This document shows, piece by piece, positions 1 through 11,368 of a stretch of DNA of 64,000 nt. A model generated the notes under the pieces. It was not told the origin of the DNA. It did not search any database and saw only the letters and a program-made list of their open reading frames with translations. Numbering within the stretch: the first letter of the stretch is position 1; each line of letters starts with the position of its first letter. Origin of the DNA: Chaenocephalus aceratus (taxonomy: Eukaryota; Chordata; Actinopteri; Perciformes; Channichthyidae). The stretch spans positions 496,001 through 560,000 of the forward strand of contig JAMFTG010000044.1 of the NCBI GenBank assembly GCA_023974075.1, given 5' to 3'. Both the position numbers and the translations under genes were made by a program.

Positions 1-1092
1 ATATATACGTATATACGTATATATATTACGATATACGTAGATATATATACGTATATACGTATATATATATCGTATATACGTATATATATATACGTATATA
101 CGTAATATATAATAATAGTATATACGTATATACGTATATATATGTTATACGTATAATATATATATATATTACGTATATACGTATATATATATATATATAT
201 ACGTTATATGTATATATATATATATATACTAGATATGTATATATATACGTATATACGTATATAATATATAGACGTATATATACGTATATATATATAATAT
301 ACGTATATACGTATATATATATCTATATATATACGTAGATAACGTATATCGTATATACGTATTACATATATATAGATATACGTAATACGTATATATAGAT
401 ACGTATATACGTATATACATATATATATTATATACGTATATACGTATATATATACGTATATACGTATATACATATATATATATAATACGTATATACGTAT
501 ATATATACGTATATACGTATAAATATATATATATATCGTATATACGTTATATATACGTAGACGTATAATATATATACGTATATATAATACGTATATATAT
601 ATATACGTATATACGTATAATATATATATACGTATATACGTATATATATATACGTATATACGTAGATATATATACGTATATATATATATATACGTATATA
701 TATATATACGTATATACGTATATACGTACATATATACGTATATACGTACTATATACGTATATACGTATATATATACGTATATATGATATATATACGTATA
801 TATGTATATATATGTATATATATACGTATATATGTATATATATACGTATATATATATGTATATATATATGTATATATATATATGTAATATATGTATATAT
901 ATATGTATATCTATCTATATGTATAATATATAATATGTATATATGTATATATGTATATATATATATATGTATATATATCTATTGTCTCTCTTATTCTTAG
1001 TTAATATATCTATATATATGTATATATGTATATATGTATATGTATATATTATATAATATATATATATATACGTATATATATACACATGTATA
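1..1092. repeat. TA-rich tandem repeat with regularly spaced CG (TATACGTA-type)
   Basis: The first 1.09 kb is nearly pure alternating TA broken by CG every 8-14 bases, giving overlapping self-complementary TATACGTATA units. From about 780 the CG steps give way to TG (TATATGTATA). Unit length is not constant, so this is a simple repeat and not a fixed-period satellite. The long frames through it encode only Y/I/R/T/V and are artefacts. The window starts inside it, so its full length is unknown. Confidence 0.95.
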
Positions 1093-1336
1093 TATATCTA
1101 AATGCCTTAACTTGTCATTGGATGTCAGTGCGAGCATAACATGGTGAAAACAATCAGTCCTAAATTAACAAGTCGGACGGAAATGTTCGAATTTCCAAGG
1201 GATGTTCTGTGAATAACAAAAAAATCAAGAACCGAAAGAATTGAACTATTCATATCTTAGACTGCACTGTAACTTTTAGCTTTAATGTTTCTTTTACTGA
1301 TTTTAAATGCCTTTGTCTGAATGTCTTTCATTTTTG

Positions 1337-1386
1337 TAAAGCACCTTGAATTGCCTGGTGCTGAAAGGGGCTATATAAATAAACTT
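1337..1386 (+). repeat. Interspersed-repeat 3' tail (GCACCTTGAATTGCCTGGTG type)
   Basis: The stretch GTAAAGCACCTTGAATTGCC continuing to CTATATAAATAAA is the kind of tail found at the 3' end of many teleost retroposons. The same sequence lies in reverse orientation at 41671-41720. The two copies mark an interspersed family, but the body of the element is not recognisable here. Confidence 0.6.
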
Positions 1387-1389
1387 TCC

Positions 1390-2450
1390 TCTTCTGGTAT
1401 GTGAGCCTCATCTACTGTCATGTCAGCTCTGGAAGCTGGTGCCGTTCCTTCATTACATTAATGTAATCTTGATATGCATAACCACTACAAGTCCAGGGCA
1501 GAATCGATGTATTGATGTTCCACATAGGCATGTTTGCTTACAATGCAAGTGTGCTTCTCTTGGAAGTGCACTCCATAAGCACACTTTCTGCTTGGCATCG
1601 GCAGGTTTTCTTTTCCCGTGACTTCCACTGAATAAAAACCTTTAAACAAAAATATGTTTGTAATTAAAAGCATGTTCAAATCTGACATTGAAATTAGGCT
1701 AATGCTGTGTTGTATGTGATGTAACTATAGTTATGTTACCAATACTTATCATCTCACCTCTGGCAAAAGTACCCGTGATACATGAAGCTGCTCAGCTACA
1801 GTTGGGCAGTGAGAGGATGTTTTGAATGCGCTGGGTGATCTCTTCTGTCTGAAGTAACAAGTCATTTAAAAACGTATTTAATAATATGTGAAACTTGCTA
1901 ATTGTAAACTGAAACATAATAATGTTCCTTAATTGTTTTATGTATTACTCCCTTGACCCTCTCTGTGAAAATATATGTATACAGATGTGCATGTCTGCCC
2001 GATTTGCACTGCGCGAGTTGGTCTCCCATATTATCGGACAGCTACGTACGGCAATCCAAACGGGACATATGACAACGCGGCATTTGGCAAAGAAGCAAAA
2101 AAGACGACCACATTAATCTGCATGAGAGAGATGAGTTATTGAAATGACACCATCTTGTTAAGGCACTTAGAGACGCGCTTAAACTAAATATCCAAATGTA
2201 TTATTAAGGACCAAAGTGCCGGTTTGTGTAGCTGGCTATTGTTAACTATATTACATAACTCGGCTGCATCTGTCTGAGGTGATCATCATTACCCTGTGAA
2301 AAACAAGCGCTGAATGCATGTTACCTTTGAGGCAGACATACAATGCGTTGCCAAACATACTGTGTGTATTTTAAAATGTAAAATAACAAGATTTAAATGA
2401 ATCAAAGGCTATTGTTTGCCAAACAAAGTGTAATGTGGACGTAGGGCTGG
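1390..2450. other. Unassigned non-coding stretch
   Basis: Moderately AT-rich single-copy-looking DNA. ORFs are at most about 65 codons, overlap on both strands and have no recognisable motif. I see no RNA gene or repeat boundary. Confidence 0.5.
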
Positions 2451-3410
2451 ATCTAGTCCTTTGTTTCCACAGATACATTCTGGTGGAGAGAACGGTCCCA
2501 CTCTGCAGATTTCTCTCCAAGTCCTGTAACAAACATATGTTTATTTAGATAAAGTTGTAAGCAGCCCAGACTACATGATGAATATCGAGTGACTCTTTGT
2601 AAAGTCCACTACAGAAATGGCATAATATGTTATTACCTGTATCTCCTCATCCGTCATATCTCTGACATGCCTTCCAGTGCCTCCAAGACGCCACTTCTGT
2701 TCAAGACAACATTATGTTTCCAATAGCGCAGACATTTTAACATATTTCACTTTAAAATTAGAAAAAGTAAATGTCCAATGCCTTCAATGTTTAATTATTT
2801 ATTCGTTTAAACGTAAATGGAGTAAAACATATTATTGTTTAACCTTTAATCTGATTGACACTGACATGTGGACGTGTAAGAAGATGTACTGACATCACGT
2901 GTGTCGCATCCACGATAGAAAATCTTCAAAGTCAATTTTCCCTTCAAAGAAGCCCATTACACATTGCGCACCGGACCCATGTGTACCGTTTCATGTGTTC
3001 ATGGAAACACCTGTCAAAAGGCAGAAGTGCTTCAAGTAGTCTAGTAGTAATTATAGATGTGTGTGTAAAGTGCTATATAAAAAGTACTTAGTTGTCCCGG
3101 TTATGGAACAAACATGACTTCTTGATTTTCCAAGCCGGGCAATGGATACGGAGTCTGGTTGTTCGGCTTCAGCTTCCAGTAGTTCCATTTCCTTTTGTTT
3201 CACCGTTGCCAATTATTCCGTGGTAGGTGGGAAGTCCTTTGTAACAAAGAAGAACTTGAGTTCTACACAACACTTCTCTTATTAAAGCATGGTGCGGACG
3301 AAGAGTCCTGCACTGATTCAGAGTCCCTGCAGTCACGTCCAGATTCCAGACTTCATTTTCAGCTGCCTGGTTGGGAACAACAAAAGAAACAATTGACTAA
3401 TGTACTTTAA

Positions 3411-3835
3411 AGGTGGGGTAGGTACGTTTCAGAAACCGTCTCGAGTGCACTAACATGTGAAAGTACGCAGCCGAAAAGAATCCGCCCCTTCCTTCAGACT
3501 TCCTCACAGAGCACCTCCTCCAACACACATGAACACGACGTCAGCAGACGGGTGGAAGTGGCCGCCTGTTGCTGGCGAGTCATTGAAGTGCTGCTGCAAT
3601 GAGGGCACGCCCAATGAGGACACGAGATACATTTGTGCGTGCACGAGATGGAAGGCTGACAGACGGGGCGGCAATTACTTTTTACAGCACCACGGCTTCC
3701 ACAGATGAAATGTTTTTATGGATTTGTTGTCAAAGCACTTCAGATATGCATTGCTATCGGGATGTTGAGAGCATTCCATGGAATATAACAAAAAGTGTAT
3801 CTCGAGTCGGTTTCTGAAACGTACCTACCCCACAT
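3411..3835. mobile_element. 425-bp MITE with about 36-bp inverted repeats and TTAA flanks (piggyBac-like)
   Basis: The left end GTGGGGTAGGTACGTTTCAG is repeated in inverse at the right end (CTGAAACGTACCTACCCCAC). The match extends through AAACCG(T/A)CTCGAG with few mismatches. TTAA flanks both sides (3407-3410 and 3836-3839), the target used by piggyBac-type transposases. The interior has no transposase. It lies within an intron of the HMGXB3/KDZ-like gene. The superfamily call rests on the TTAA alone. Confidence 0.8.
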
Positions 3836-4784
3836 TTAAGTGTTCAGCAGACTGCACATGAATTTAACAGGAAGACAAGCTCACTCACAGCACACACAAA
3901 AACTCCTGCTGCTTCCACTGGGGAGGACGCGTGACAGTCCATCCTTGAAGGCCACCAGACGATGTGAAGACATTTCTAAAAAAGAAAGTCAATACCTCAA
4001 TAATATGTTGTCAAATAACCTGACTACTGAATGTTAGGCTTTGACTGTCCCTTTACCCGAGTGTGTCCATGTCACTGATTTTTGGGAAAAGCATCAGCGA
4101 ATCATAATCTGTTTAGCTTTGAAGTGAGCACCTCTGAAGAAAGATAACTGTCACCACTTAATTCAGAATTCTAAGAAAAAAGGTTAAAGTAAGTTTTAAA
4201 GAATGTCATGGTCTGGGTTATGGCATGTGCATGATGTGCAACATTTAATCTGGCCCTCTGAACATGAACTTGCCAGAAATGTAAATCCGCTTTCTTTAAC
4301 TATCCAGTTCCATAAAAATGTCATTTTTGAAAAAGAATAATAAAATATTACTGATGGCTCTCCCAAAGAATGAAGTGGTTCCCCTCTGGAGAATAATCAC
4401 CTACGATCTTGTCTGACACCCAAGGCACAACAATACATTATAACATGTTAAAAGCATGTGTGTGTTGTTGTTGTTCTTTTGTAGTATGCATTAAAAATAG
4501 TAACATGACCTACAGGGATGGACTTCACAATCCCATCACTGACCGCTCCACTTGTAGTCCATTCACGATGCCACACAAAGAAGTGCCCAAAGAACGGCAC
4601 TGTAACAGAACATGTAGCATTGATATTATAATAATCCTTAATAATGGTTTTATAACATTATATTTAATGGGGAAAAGTTCAATCTATTCCCTTGTTCTCT
4701 TGAGCCAGGCGATAGTTAACTGCCTGTCGTTGAAAATACATGTTATAATAAAAAAACATTTGTCATTGTTTAGTTTTTCTCAGT

Positions 4785-4968
4785 ATTAGGTAAACATTTC
4801 TGGAGCTTCCAAACCGATAGTATTTATCTGCACTCACATCGCCAGTCAGCCGTGGCATGTTCACCGAGGACTGTCCCCACACTCTGGATGTCCTTTCTGG
4901 ATACGGGGAAACGCCTTGGGGTTGTTGTTCATTCCGACATCCAGATAACAATTCCATGAGTTTTTCCT
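4785..4968 (-). pseudogene. Possible downstream exon of the HMGXB3/KDZ-like gene
   Basis: An open minus-strand block follows a GTATTAAAG acceptor and reads EKLMELLSGCRNEQQPQGVS onward for about 60 codons. It is placed with the gene only by strand and order. No domain is recognised, and a second frame is also protein-like for 30 codons, so the true frame is uncertain. Confidence 0.25.
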
Positions 4969-5349
4969 TTAATACAAACATTATTACAAAATAAGGAGTG
5001 TTAACTAATTAAAGTTATTTAAAGAAACAAAAATGGTAGAGATGTGTGCTTATGCACCTTGTCCTTTACATCTGTTGCATATGAAGACGTAACAGTATTT
5101 TCAAGCTGGGTTAGGGTTAGCATGAATGTTATTCTTCCCCGCTGTAAAAATAGCACAACAAATATATATTATTAATTGTCATAAAATAATAACAAAATAA
5201 TATGATGAACATGTTTACTACGATGCAAGGATTATGCTTTTACACAATTAGATCCAGTTGAAGGTTATGGCACTTGTTTGAGCACTTTCACAACTCGGAA
5301 ATTATTATCATTAATTATGTTATATCATATTTTTACAAAATGTACCAGC

Positions 5350-5934
5350 AGATTGCAGTCCCAGCATCCATGCAGTCCAATGGACAGCTGGGCGTTGCAC
5401 ATGGCCTCCATCTGTGCCTTGAAACTGTTGTTAATGTTGTGCCACTCAAACAAAACCCTCAGTTGCCCTGCCACTGAAGAGTTCACCTCTGTGCGGAGGG
5501 CGGGGCAAATGTTCAGGCTTCTCAACTTCTCTTCTGGGCGTTTTTGATTTCCTGATGAAACCTGTCGCACAGAGAGAGTCGTTCACATGTTCCTGTTGTT
5601 GGATGTCCTGCTGTGAATCTGCCGCTATCTGGGCTTTCTTGCGGTGGAAATGGAGACCTCAGATTCTTCGCCCGCTGCATGTCAACGTGCAGTTGCCTGT
5701 TGGCTGCCAGTGCTATGTTGCCAGGGGTTCGTGCACAGAGTCTTCCATCGTTTGGTTGGAAGAGAAGCCGTTCGGTGCGTCGAGCAACCCGACCGGCTAC
5801 ATCCGAAATGTAGCGGGTCGGGAAGCGTGTGAAACTCAGAAGACCATCAGTGTGGTCTCTTGCCGACTCCGTCCAAAACAGAATGTTCAGATAGTACACT
5901 ATGCCATGTACACAGGAGACATGAAGGACACCAC
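5350..5934 (-). pseudogene. Core exon of the HMGXB3/KDZ-like gene, frameshifted
   Basis: Starting after CTTTAG at 5935, the exon reads GVLHVSCVHGIVYYLNILFW, then RDHTDGLLSFTRFP, a DVAGRVARR stretch, PNDGRLCARTPGNIALA and finally ERLSLCDRFHQ. Around 5535-5525 the frame ends in a stop (KNAQKRS), while the +1 frame continues with QKRPEEKLRSLNICPALRTE and runs on to about 5350. The continuation in another frame shows a one-base indel and not an exon end. These motifs match the RNase-H-like core region of HMGXB3-like/KDZ proteins as I remember them. With the shift the product would be truncated. Confidence 0.55.
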
Positions 5935-6014
5935 CTAAAGAACAGGAAACAAAGACATGTTATCGGAAATCAAACGATGTTTAATAAATGTTTGTATTTA
6001 AAAATCAGTCTCAC

Positions 6015-6160
6015 CACCAGCTTTCCGTAGCTTCACAAAAAGCTTCGGGTAAATGTCCTTAAAATCAAGGAGTGCCAGAAGCCTGTTCATCAAATCCGAA
6101 ATGGATCCCTCCGAGGATACACCCAGAGCCTCACAAGCGTCCTGGGTTCCTTTTGTTAGG
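6015..6160 (-). pseudogene. Exon of the HMGXB3/KDZ-like gene preceding the core exon
   Basis: The exon lies between TCCTTTAG and GCTGGTG|GTGAGA. It is fully open and reads LTKGTQDACEALGVSSEGSI, then a helical leucine-rich stretch, then FVKLRKAG. Its donor leaves phase 1, which matches the start of the next exon at 5934 across an 80-nt intron (6014-5935). This junction is the best evidence that the locus was once a spliced gene. Confidence 0.5.
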
Positions 6161-6740
6161 CTAAAGGATTGAAAGGGACCGTTTCAATCAATTAACACCA
6201 CAATACATATTGTATTATCTTGCATGACGAAACCCAAGGTCAATGACAGATCTGCAGAAGGAAGAGTCAATGGTCCCCAGTATGAAGTCTTCATGTATGT
6301 TCATGTTCAGATGCTTGATGTCATCTTTTTATGTTTTGCCTTAGTTTTAGGTAAAATGTTCCCAACTCTCGTGTGTTCTCCCATCCATGGTGCCAGGTCG
6401 AGTGGCGAACAGACGTACACAAGGGATTGGCCACAGATGTTCCTAGTAGTAAAACATATACAATTGCAATTTTTACTATCACAATGTAGTCCAAACCTTC
6501 GGCCACTAGTGACTTCTCGAGCTCTGACCGTGCCTTGACGATATCAACGTCCAGGTCACTTACTGGTATCTGGATCAGGCCTTCTAAATGTCCCAACTGA
6601 AAGCTTAACGAGATTTGTAATGCATGAAAACCATACAACCTATTGCAGAGAAGCGTACAGTATCTATTTAGCACAAAGTGAATACATTATGAATTCACAT
6701 TTTATAATACGCTAAAATAATATTAAGCAACAAAACGTAC

Positions 6741-6883
6741 GTGGGAATAAAGGCACGTTTCCAGTTGGCATCAGCTACTCCCACAGCTGGATTGGACCCA
6801 GTGACAGAAAGTGATGCAATGCCCTCCTCACAAGGTGGTGGTGGTACCGGTTGTCGTTGAATAATGGCAGTGTCCGTCTTGTT
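6741..6883 (-). pseudogene. Exon of the HMGXB3/KDZ-like gene (proline-rich, open)
   Basis: An open frame of about 47 codons runs between a TTTTTAAAAACAG acceptor and a CCCAC|GTACGT donor. It begins NKTDTAIIQRQPVPPPP and ends GVADANWKRAFIP. I see no known domain. It is assigned to the gene from strand, spacing and splice signals. Confidence 0.4.
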
Positions 6884-7005
6884 CTGTTTTTAAACAACAT
6901 GGCAGGATATCTCCATTATCAAAAATGATTGCCAAATATATGTTGTTGCAAGGTTGAACATCATGAAACGTGGACGTATTTATTTATGTTATACACAAAG
7001 CTTAC

Positions 7006-7119
7006 CGCCAACGCAGACGGGAGAAGCTCACAAAGTGGCAAGACGACCCGGTTGTTGAACCATCTTGGAATCTGACCCGATCGGCACATGCTGGGCACTG
7101 TTTACAGCAGCTGGAACAC
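7006..7119 (-). pseudogene. Cysteine-cluster exon of the HMGXB3/KDZ-like gene
   Basis: Bounded by an acceptor (AACAACAG at 7127-7120) and a donor (GCG|GTAAGC, exon end 7006). The first half reads CSSCCKQCPACADRVRFQD, a dense cysteine cluster of the kind that sits ahead of the KDZ core. The second half is protein-like in a different frame, reading FNNRVVLPLCELLPSALA up to the donor. Two frames, each plausible over half the exon, imply a single-base indel near the middle. This is one of at least two such breaks in the locus. Confidence 0.45.
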
Positions 7120-8385
7120 CTGTTGTTTCAAAGACATATTACACATTACTTTCATTTGTTATTGTTACAGTTGTCATTAAAGAAATATATTTCTAAGATA
7201 TCAGGATGGATATACCATGCAACGTCATGGTTTTACTTTTTGGATATACCTAATCCCATACACCGTTGCTTGTGTGGTTACACTTTCTTGGGAGTTAAGA
7301 TCTGGAGGGGAGGGCCCTGGACAGGAGGGGCAGGTTTCTTCTGAGGGGACAACACAGGGGGGTGGTTGTCTCTCCTTAGGCCTCAGCTCCTGCAGGCACG
7401 GGGTGCGCTCTTTTGATGATAAGTAGTCTGTCATCAGTTACTTTGTGAGAAGTGAGATTGTGTGGCTCACAGAAAAGGCTGCTCTCGACCATATGTGTTT
7501 CCAAGTCGTCTATGTCCTCAATTTGTAAGTCAGAGGTGACAAGGGTGCTTGGAGACTCCTGGCACCAGTTCCACTGTCCTGCCACTGTGTCAAAGGCCAC
7601 TGGTTCTTCCAACCCGGCACCAGTTGTCTCTGTCATCAGTAAAAACTGAAAAAAAATAACACCGTTTGGAGTAACCGTCGTCTCCAAAGAAAACAGGAAC
7701 CACACTGTGTGTCCACTCCATTGGTTTTGCAGCAGTGTTTAGTTTCTCACATGTTGTCCCCCACTCAGAGGACATCAGCCCTTTGCTTAACAAATCCTGC
7801 AGGAGGGGGATGTGAGGACGGCTGGCTGTGAATATGGTTTGGCACTTTTCGTTCTTTTCCCGGATTTCCTGAACACCAAGCAGTCTGCATGGAAGTACTC
7901 CAGTTCTCACCCTCAGTCAATATGTGGTGGTGTTGTTGTCTTGATGACATGAATGTGGAAAACTGGACTATGGTCATATTTTGAATTTTGATATTCTTTG
8001 ATATGCCGGCTTAAGTTTGTTGGTGCACGATGTGCAGTGGGGACATGAGACATCACTAGGATTAGAACGTAACCTCTTCTTGGAGTGTTCCGCAGTGTTT
8101 TCCGTTTTTGGGTGCTTGGTGTCGCTGCAAAAGACAACGACAACAAAAACAGTTATTAACATTGGTCCAAATGTAAACGTATAAGAAATGCTTATGGGGA
8201 ACAGCAATCTATGACCATGCTGGTGAATCCCCATCACTGACGACATGATGCACCCATTTCAGGGAATGCTTTGAAGGGAAATAATTCACATATAAATAAC
8301 ATGAACATTAATCAACAGTCGTGCAATGGAGAAGGTTCCAGCAGTATGACGGTGACATCGTAAAAAGTAACATCGTGGCAGTATT

Positions 8386-8675
8386 GTCACGATCTGTCTT
8401 TATGGTGTTTTGTCTCGTCTAGATATGTCTTTGGTTCCCTGTCGTTAGTTTCCCTGGTGTGTCTGATTACCCGATTGTGTGCCCCTGTGTTTTCTCCTCC
8501 CTCCTCACCTGTGTCTTGTGTGTATTTAAGTTCTGGTTTTTCTGTCTTTGTCGGTTCGTCTTGTGTCATGACTAGTTCGTCGGTGAGTGTTCTGTCTTTG
8601 TCAGTATAGCCTTGAAATAAAGGAATGTTCACGTTAATCTGCATTTGGGTCCTGCCTGCTTCACACACCGTAACA
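8386..8675 (+). mobile_element. Solo LTR (290 bp) with AGTAT target duplication
   Basis: The element begins TGTCACGATCTGTC and ends CACCGTAACA, the TG...CA ends of an LTR. It is flanked by AGTAT on both sides (8381-8385, 8676-8680). A TATTTAAG promoter-like motif and a GAAATAAAGG polyadenylation-like motif lie in the expected order for the plus strand. No internal retroelement sequence adjoins it, so it is a solo LTR, presumably left by recombination between the two LTRs of a Ty3/gypsy-type element. Confidence 0.9.
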
Positions 8676-8689
8676 AGTATAGTATTTTG

Positions 8690-9720
8690 TTCAGTTCACA
8701 TGTAATGTTCTGAAACACATAGCAATGTCATGACCAGGGACTTCTAACATTAAATATGAATGCACAACATCGCACTGACTTGTCATAAAAGACTCACTTC
8801 ATACAAATTAAATAAAAGCACAGCAGATGATTGAAAAAAAGTGACTTGTATTACCTTTTTTTTTTTGACGAAGAAAGAGCTGTATGACAAAGACAATGTG
8901 AATACAAATAATTAAATATGGCGCACAATTGCATAATGAAATGAAATGATATTTTTTGGAGAATGCAGTGATTTCATACAAAAAATTATAAAGACAGAAA
9001 TATTACTTGTATTCAACATTGTAAAACATTTTTTATGATATTAGTTTTGTTTTCGACTGACACACTAGGCACATTTAGCAGCATATATAGTTTGACGATT
9101 CAGCTGCTTGCCATAAAGATTACATTTTTTAAATGCAGAAAAACCGACCATGTATGCTTTGAAAATGATTGATGGTGGAGGATCGTGTGAATGTTCTATA
9201 ATGGCAAAATGGTAATGACTTCTGGAGGCCTTTTTAACGTCCTTGCAGCGGCAGGAGACGTGTCTCTGAAAAAAGTGAAATTGTTACCATGCATTAAACA
9301 TTTACAAAATATTAATGAATCAAAATGTACTGTCTAACATCTTTCTTTTATACTTAATACGTTGGTTATTCTCCAAAAAATAAACTGCTTTTCTGATATG
9401 CTTTATCTGAAGGTGGTCCTTATTTGCAAGTTCATTTTTTTGACAGAAGACACAAAGAAGTAACATCAGTGAAGCTGTGAAGAAAAACAACAATGCAGGT
9501 GAAAGAATAAAAAGCCATCCCCGATTACAAAGTAACCATTTTTCCATTACATTTATCTACAAAGACCGCTGAGTTTTTTTGTAAAATTATCAGTCTACAT
9601 TTTCTTTTATAGTCTGGTCATTGCATCTCTATGTGGTCCTTTTGTTTATTTTTGGAGCCATTTTGTGTGTTTTTGTGGTAGTTGTGTTCATTGCAGTAAT
9701 TGTATTCGTCATTTTAGTCT
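8690..9720. other. Unassigned AT-rich stretch
   Basis: Non-coding, with several homopolymer T/A runs. The only notable ORF (75 codons, minus, 9547-9320) is hydrophobic at its start but has no family match that I can name. The end of the stretch turns into T/G-rich text with loose TTTTGTGGT repeats. Confidence 0.4.
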
Positions 9721-9794
9721 CAGATGTTGCTACTGTGACCATGGTAGGCTGACCATGGTGGACCATGGTTTCTTCCCCATGGTACTGTGACCAT

Positions 9795-9849
9795 CATGGT
9801 ATTCCATTGCCAACCATGGTATTACCATGGTTGGCAATGGAATACCATG
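9795..9849. repeat. 55-bp palindrome (27-bp arms, 1-nt centre)
   Basis: The left arm (9795-9821) begins CATGGTATTCCATTGCCAAC. The right arm (9823-9849) is its exact reverse complement, with a single T between. The 60 bp before it hold four more CCATGGT/ACCATGG copies, so the palindrome seems to have grown out of a small CCATGG-rich repeat. Transcribed, it would form a very stable hairpin. Confidence 0.95.
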
Positions 9850-10416
9850 GTTACGTTTCGCAGGGGCTGTGGCTATTTTTTTGTTATCCTTTGTGAAGTT
9901 AAGGTCTCTTTGTGGTCTAATTTGGGTTGTTATTCGTTATGTGTTTGTGAGTGTCAGTTGGGTGCTATTGGTCTATTTGCAGCTGTTTTGCTCTCTTTTT
10001 TGTCCTTATATGTTTCTCACTGGTCCGTTTTAGTCTTTCCCTGGTTCTGCCTGTTTGAATCACATTTTGGGCTCCTGTCCCTAGGTTCCATTGTAATGAA
10101 GTGACACAAAAATTGAATGTGTGTCTTTTAAACCCCCACATGGTTAAATGGCTTATTTTAGTCGAAACATGGAGCAGGGGCGGTTCTAGGGGGGGCCAGT
10201 GCCCCTAAAAATGAGAAGAAAAAAAAAAGTTTATGATTAAACTATTTCTTGGCTGATGGAATAGGCGGAAGTAACGATATTTGTCATTCTAGTCGGACCC
10301 ATTAGAGCATTCACGGGTCTCCAACACATTGATCACGAGCTACCGGTATCTCAATAGCCCTCAATAGCCCTCACTTTACAATTTTTTTTGTATTTTTTTT
10401 TTGTAACAAGCCACAG

Positions 10417-10935
10417 AACAGTACAGAGGCCTTCTTCAGATGTTAGAGTGCGTGGAGGACAGATTTCATTTTTCCTTCATATTTTCTTTTAAACCTGGCA
10501 TAATTTCTCATGGCAAACGTAGGAAAACATCTCGTAGCTTGAAAGATAAAAATAAATTAATCAAAATAATTGAACAAAATGCCTCTTGAGGGCGTGAAGT
10601 GACAAAAACATTCAAACACAATTGTAAATTCAGCCTCACCTTTCCCCACCACAGCAGCCAAAAAGGCCACATCATTAACCCGAAAGTACACAACAAGTAC
10701 ACTTCAGATGCTCAAGTTCCTTGAAATGCTTCACGCTTTGAAATGTCACCGATATCTGTTACGGTTCTTCAACAAAACGTTCACATGTAAGAGGTTTATC
10801 TCTCATTCAGAACAATGAAAATGCTCTCCTAAGTGATTACTGCACATCACCATGGAAACCTTTGATCTCTGGACACGTCGTTAGCTTAAATGTGAACACG
10901 ACGATGTCATAACTCCAACTGACATGCTCAGAGCA
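10417..10935 (+). repeat. Dispersed repeat, copy 1 (second copy at 52316-52850)
   Basis: The run from ACAGAGGCCTTCTTCAGA to the AACACGATGATGTCA-like end matches 52316-52850 in the same orientation, with small indels. Shared blocks include ATGGCAAACGTAGGAAAACA and CACCGATATCTGTTACGGTT. Neither copy has an evident transposon end or coding frame, so the family is not identified. Confidence 0.85.
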
Positions 10936-11036
10936 GCAGACTTCAGATAATGGTTAATGGTCCTGCCCTCAACAGCTCTAAGTCAATTATCGGGTATCAT
11001 CATATGCCGTGTCCATGGAAACGCATCCCTCGCCAT

Positions 11037-11205
11037 TACATTACATTTAGCTGATAGTTCTATCGCTCGAAGTGGAGTCGAAAGAGATGAGTTTTCAGTC
11101 TGGAAGGTGTGTGAGCTTTCTGCTGTCCTGATGTCAATGGGAGCTCATTCCACCATCTTGGAGCCAGGACAGCAAACCCACGTGTTTTTGCTGATGGGAG
11201 TTAAT
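11037..11205 (+). repeat. Teleost interspersed repeat (CATTACATTTAGCTGA start)
   Basis: The insert starts at TTACATTACATTTAGCTGAT and contains GAGTTTTCAGTCTGGAAGGT and ATGTCAATGGGAGCTCATTC, wording that I recognise as recurrent in teleost genomes. It sits between two halves of a tandem unit (CTCGCCAT and CATAAAACAC). Related CATTTAGCTGACGCTTTTAT text occurs at 12748-12812, and its reverse complement at 43811-43860. Confidence 0.65.
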
Positions 11206-11368
11206 CATAAAACACGATGTCGCGTTACTCCAATGCACACGGTCCGATCGTCCCCCAAAACTTCGCTTGTAAAGTATATCACCGGTCCATACCTCAAAAT
11301 ATTTACGCCAAATCTGAGATCTCACCATAGGCTGCTGCCATGGAAACACACCCCTCCCCATAAAACAC

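Larger units (their letters stand above)
2452..8124 (-). pseudogene. Broken multi-exon gene related to HMGXB3 / KDZ-type transposases
   Basis: I read exon-like blocks on the minus strand from about 8124 down to about 2452. Blocks in order: a CPHC-containing segment (8124-7970); acidic segments (7910-7376); a cysteine cluster (7119-7006); a proline-rich exon (6883-6741); a short exon near 6596; an exon ending KLRKAG (6160-6015); and the best conserved exon (5934 to about 5350) with HVSCVHGIVYY, PNDGRL and ERLSLCDRFHQ. Weaker 3' blocks lie at 4968-4785, 2690-2640 and 2525-2452. The pattern HG..Y......E..RD..DGLLSF, then DGRL, then DRFHQ, is what I know from teleost HMGXB3-like proteins and the KDZ transposase superfamily. 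Exons 6160-6015 and 5934-5350 join in phase across an 80-nt GT-AG intron, so this was a spliced gene. The frame breaks near 5530 and inside 7119-7006. Family assignment is from memory of motifs; decay is seen in the sequence. Confidence 0.5.

Noticed and set aside
204..731. 175-codon minus frame of Y/I/R/T/V repeats
   Set aside because: Pure translation of the TA/CG simple repeat; no start context or complexity.
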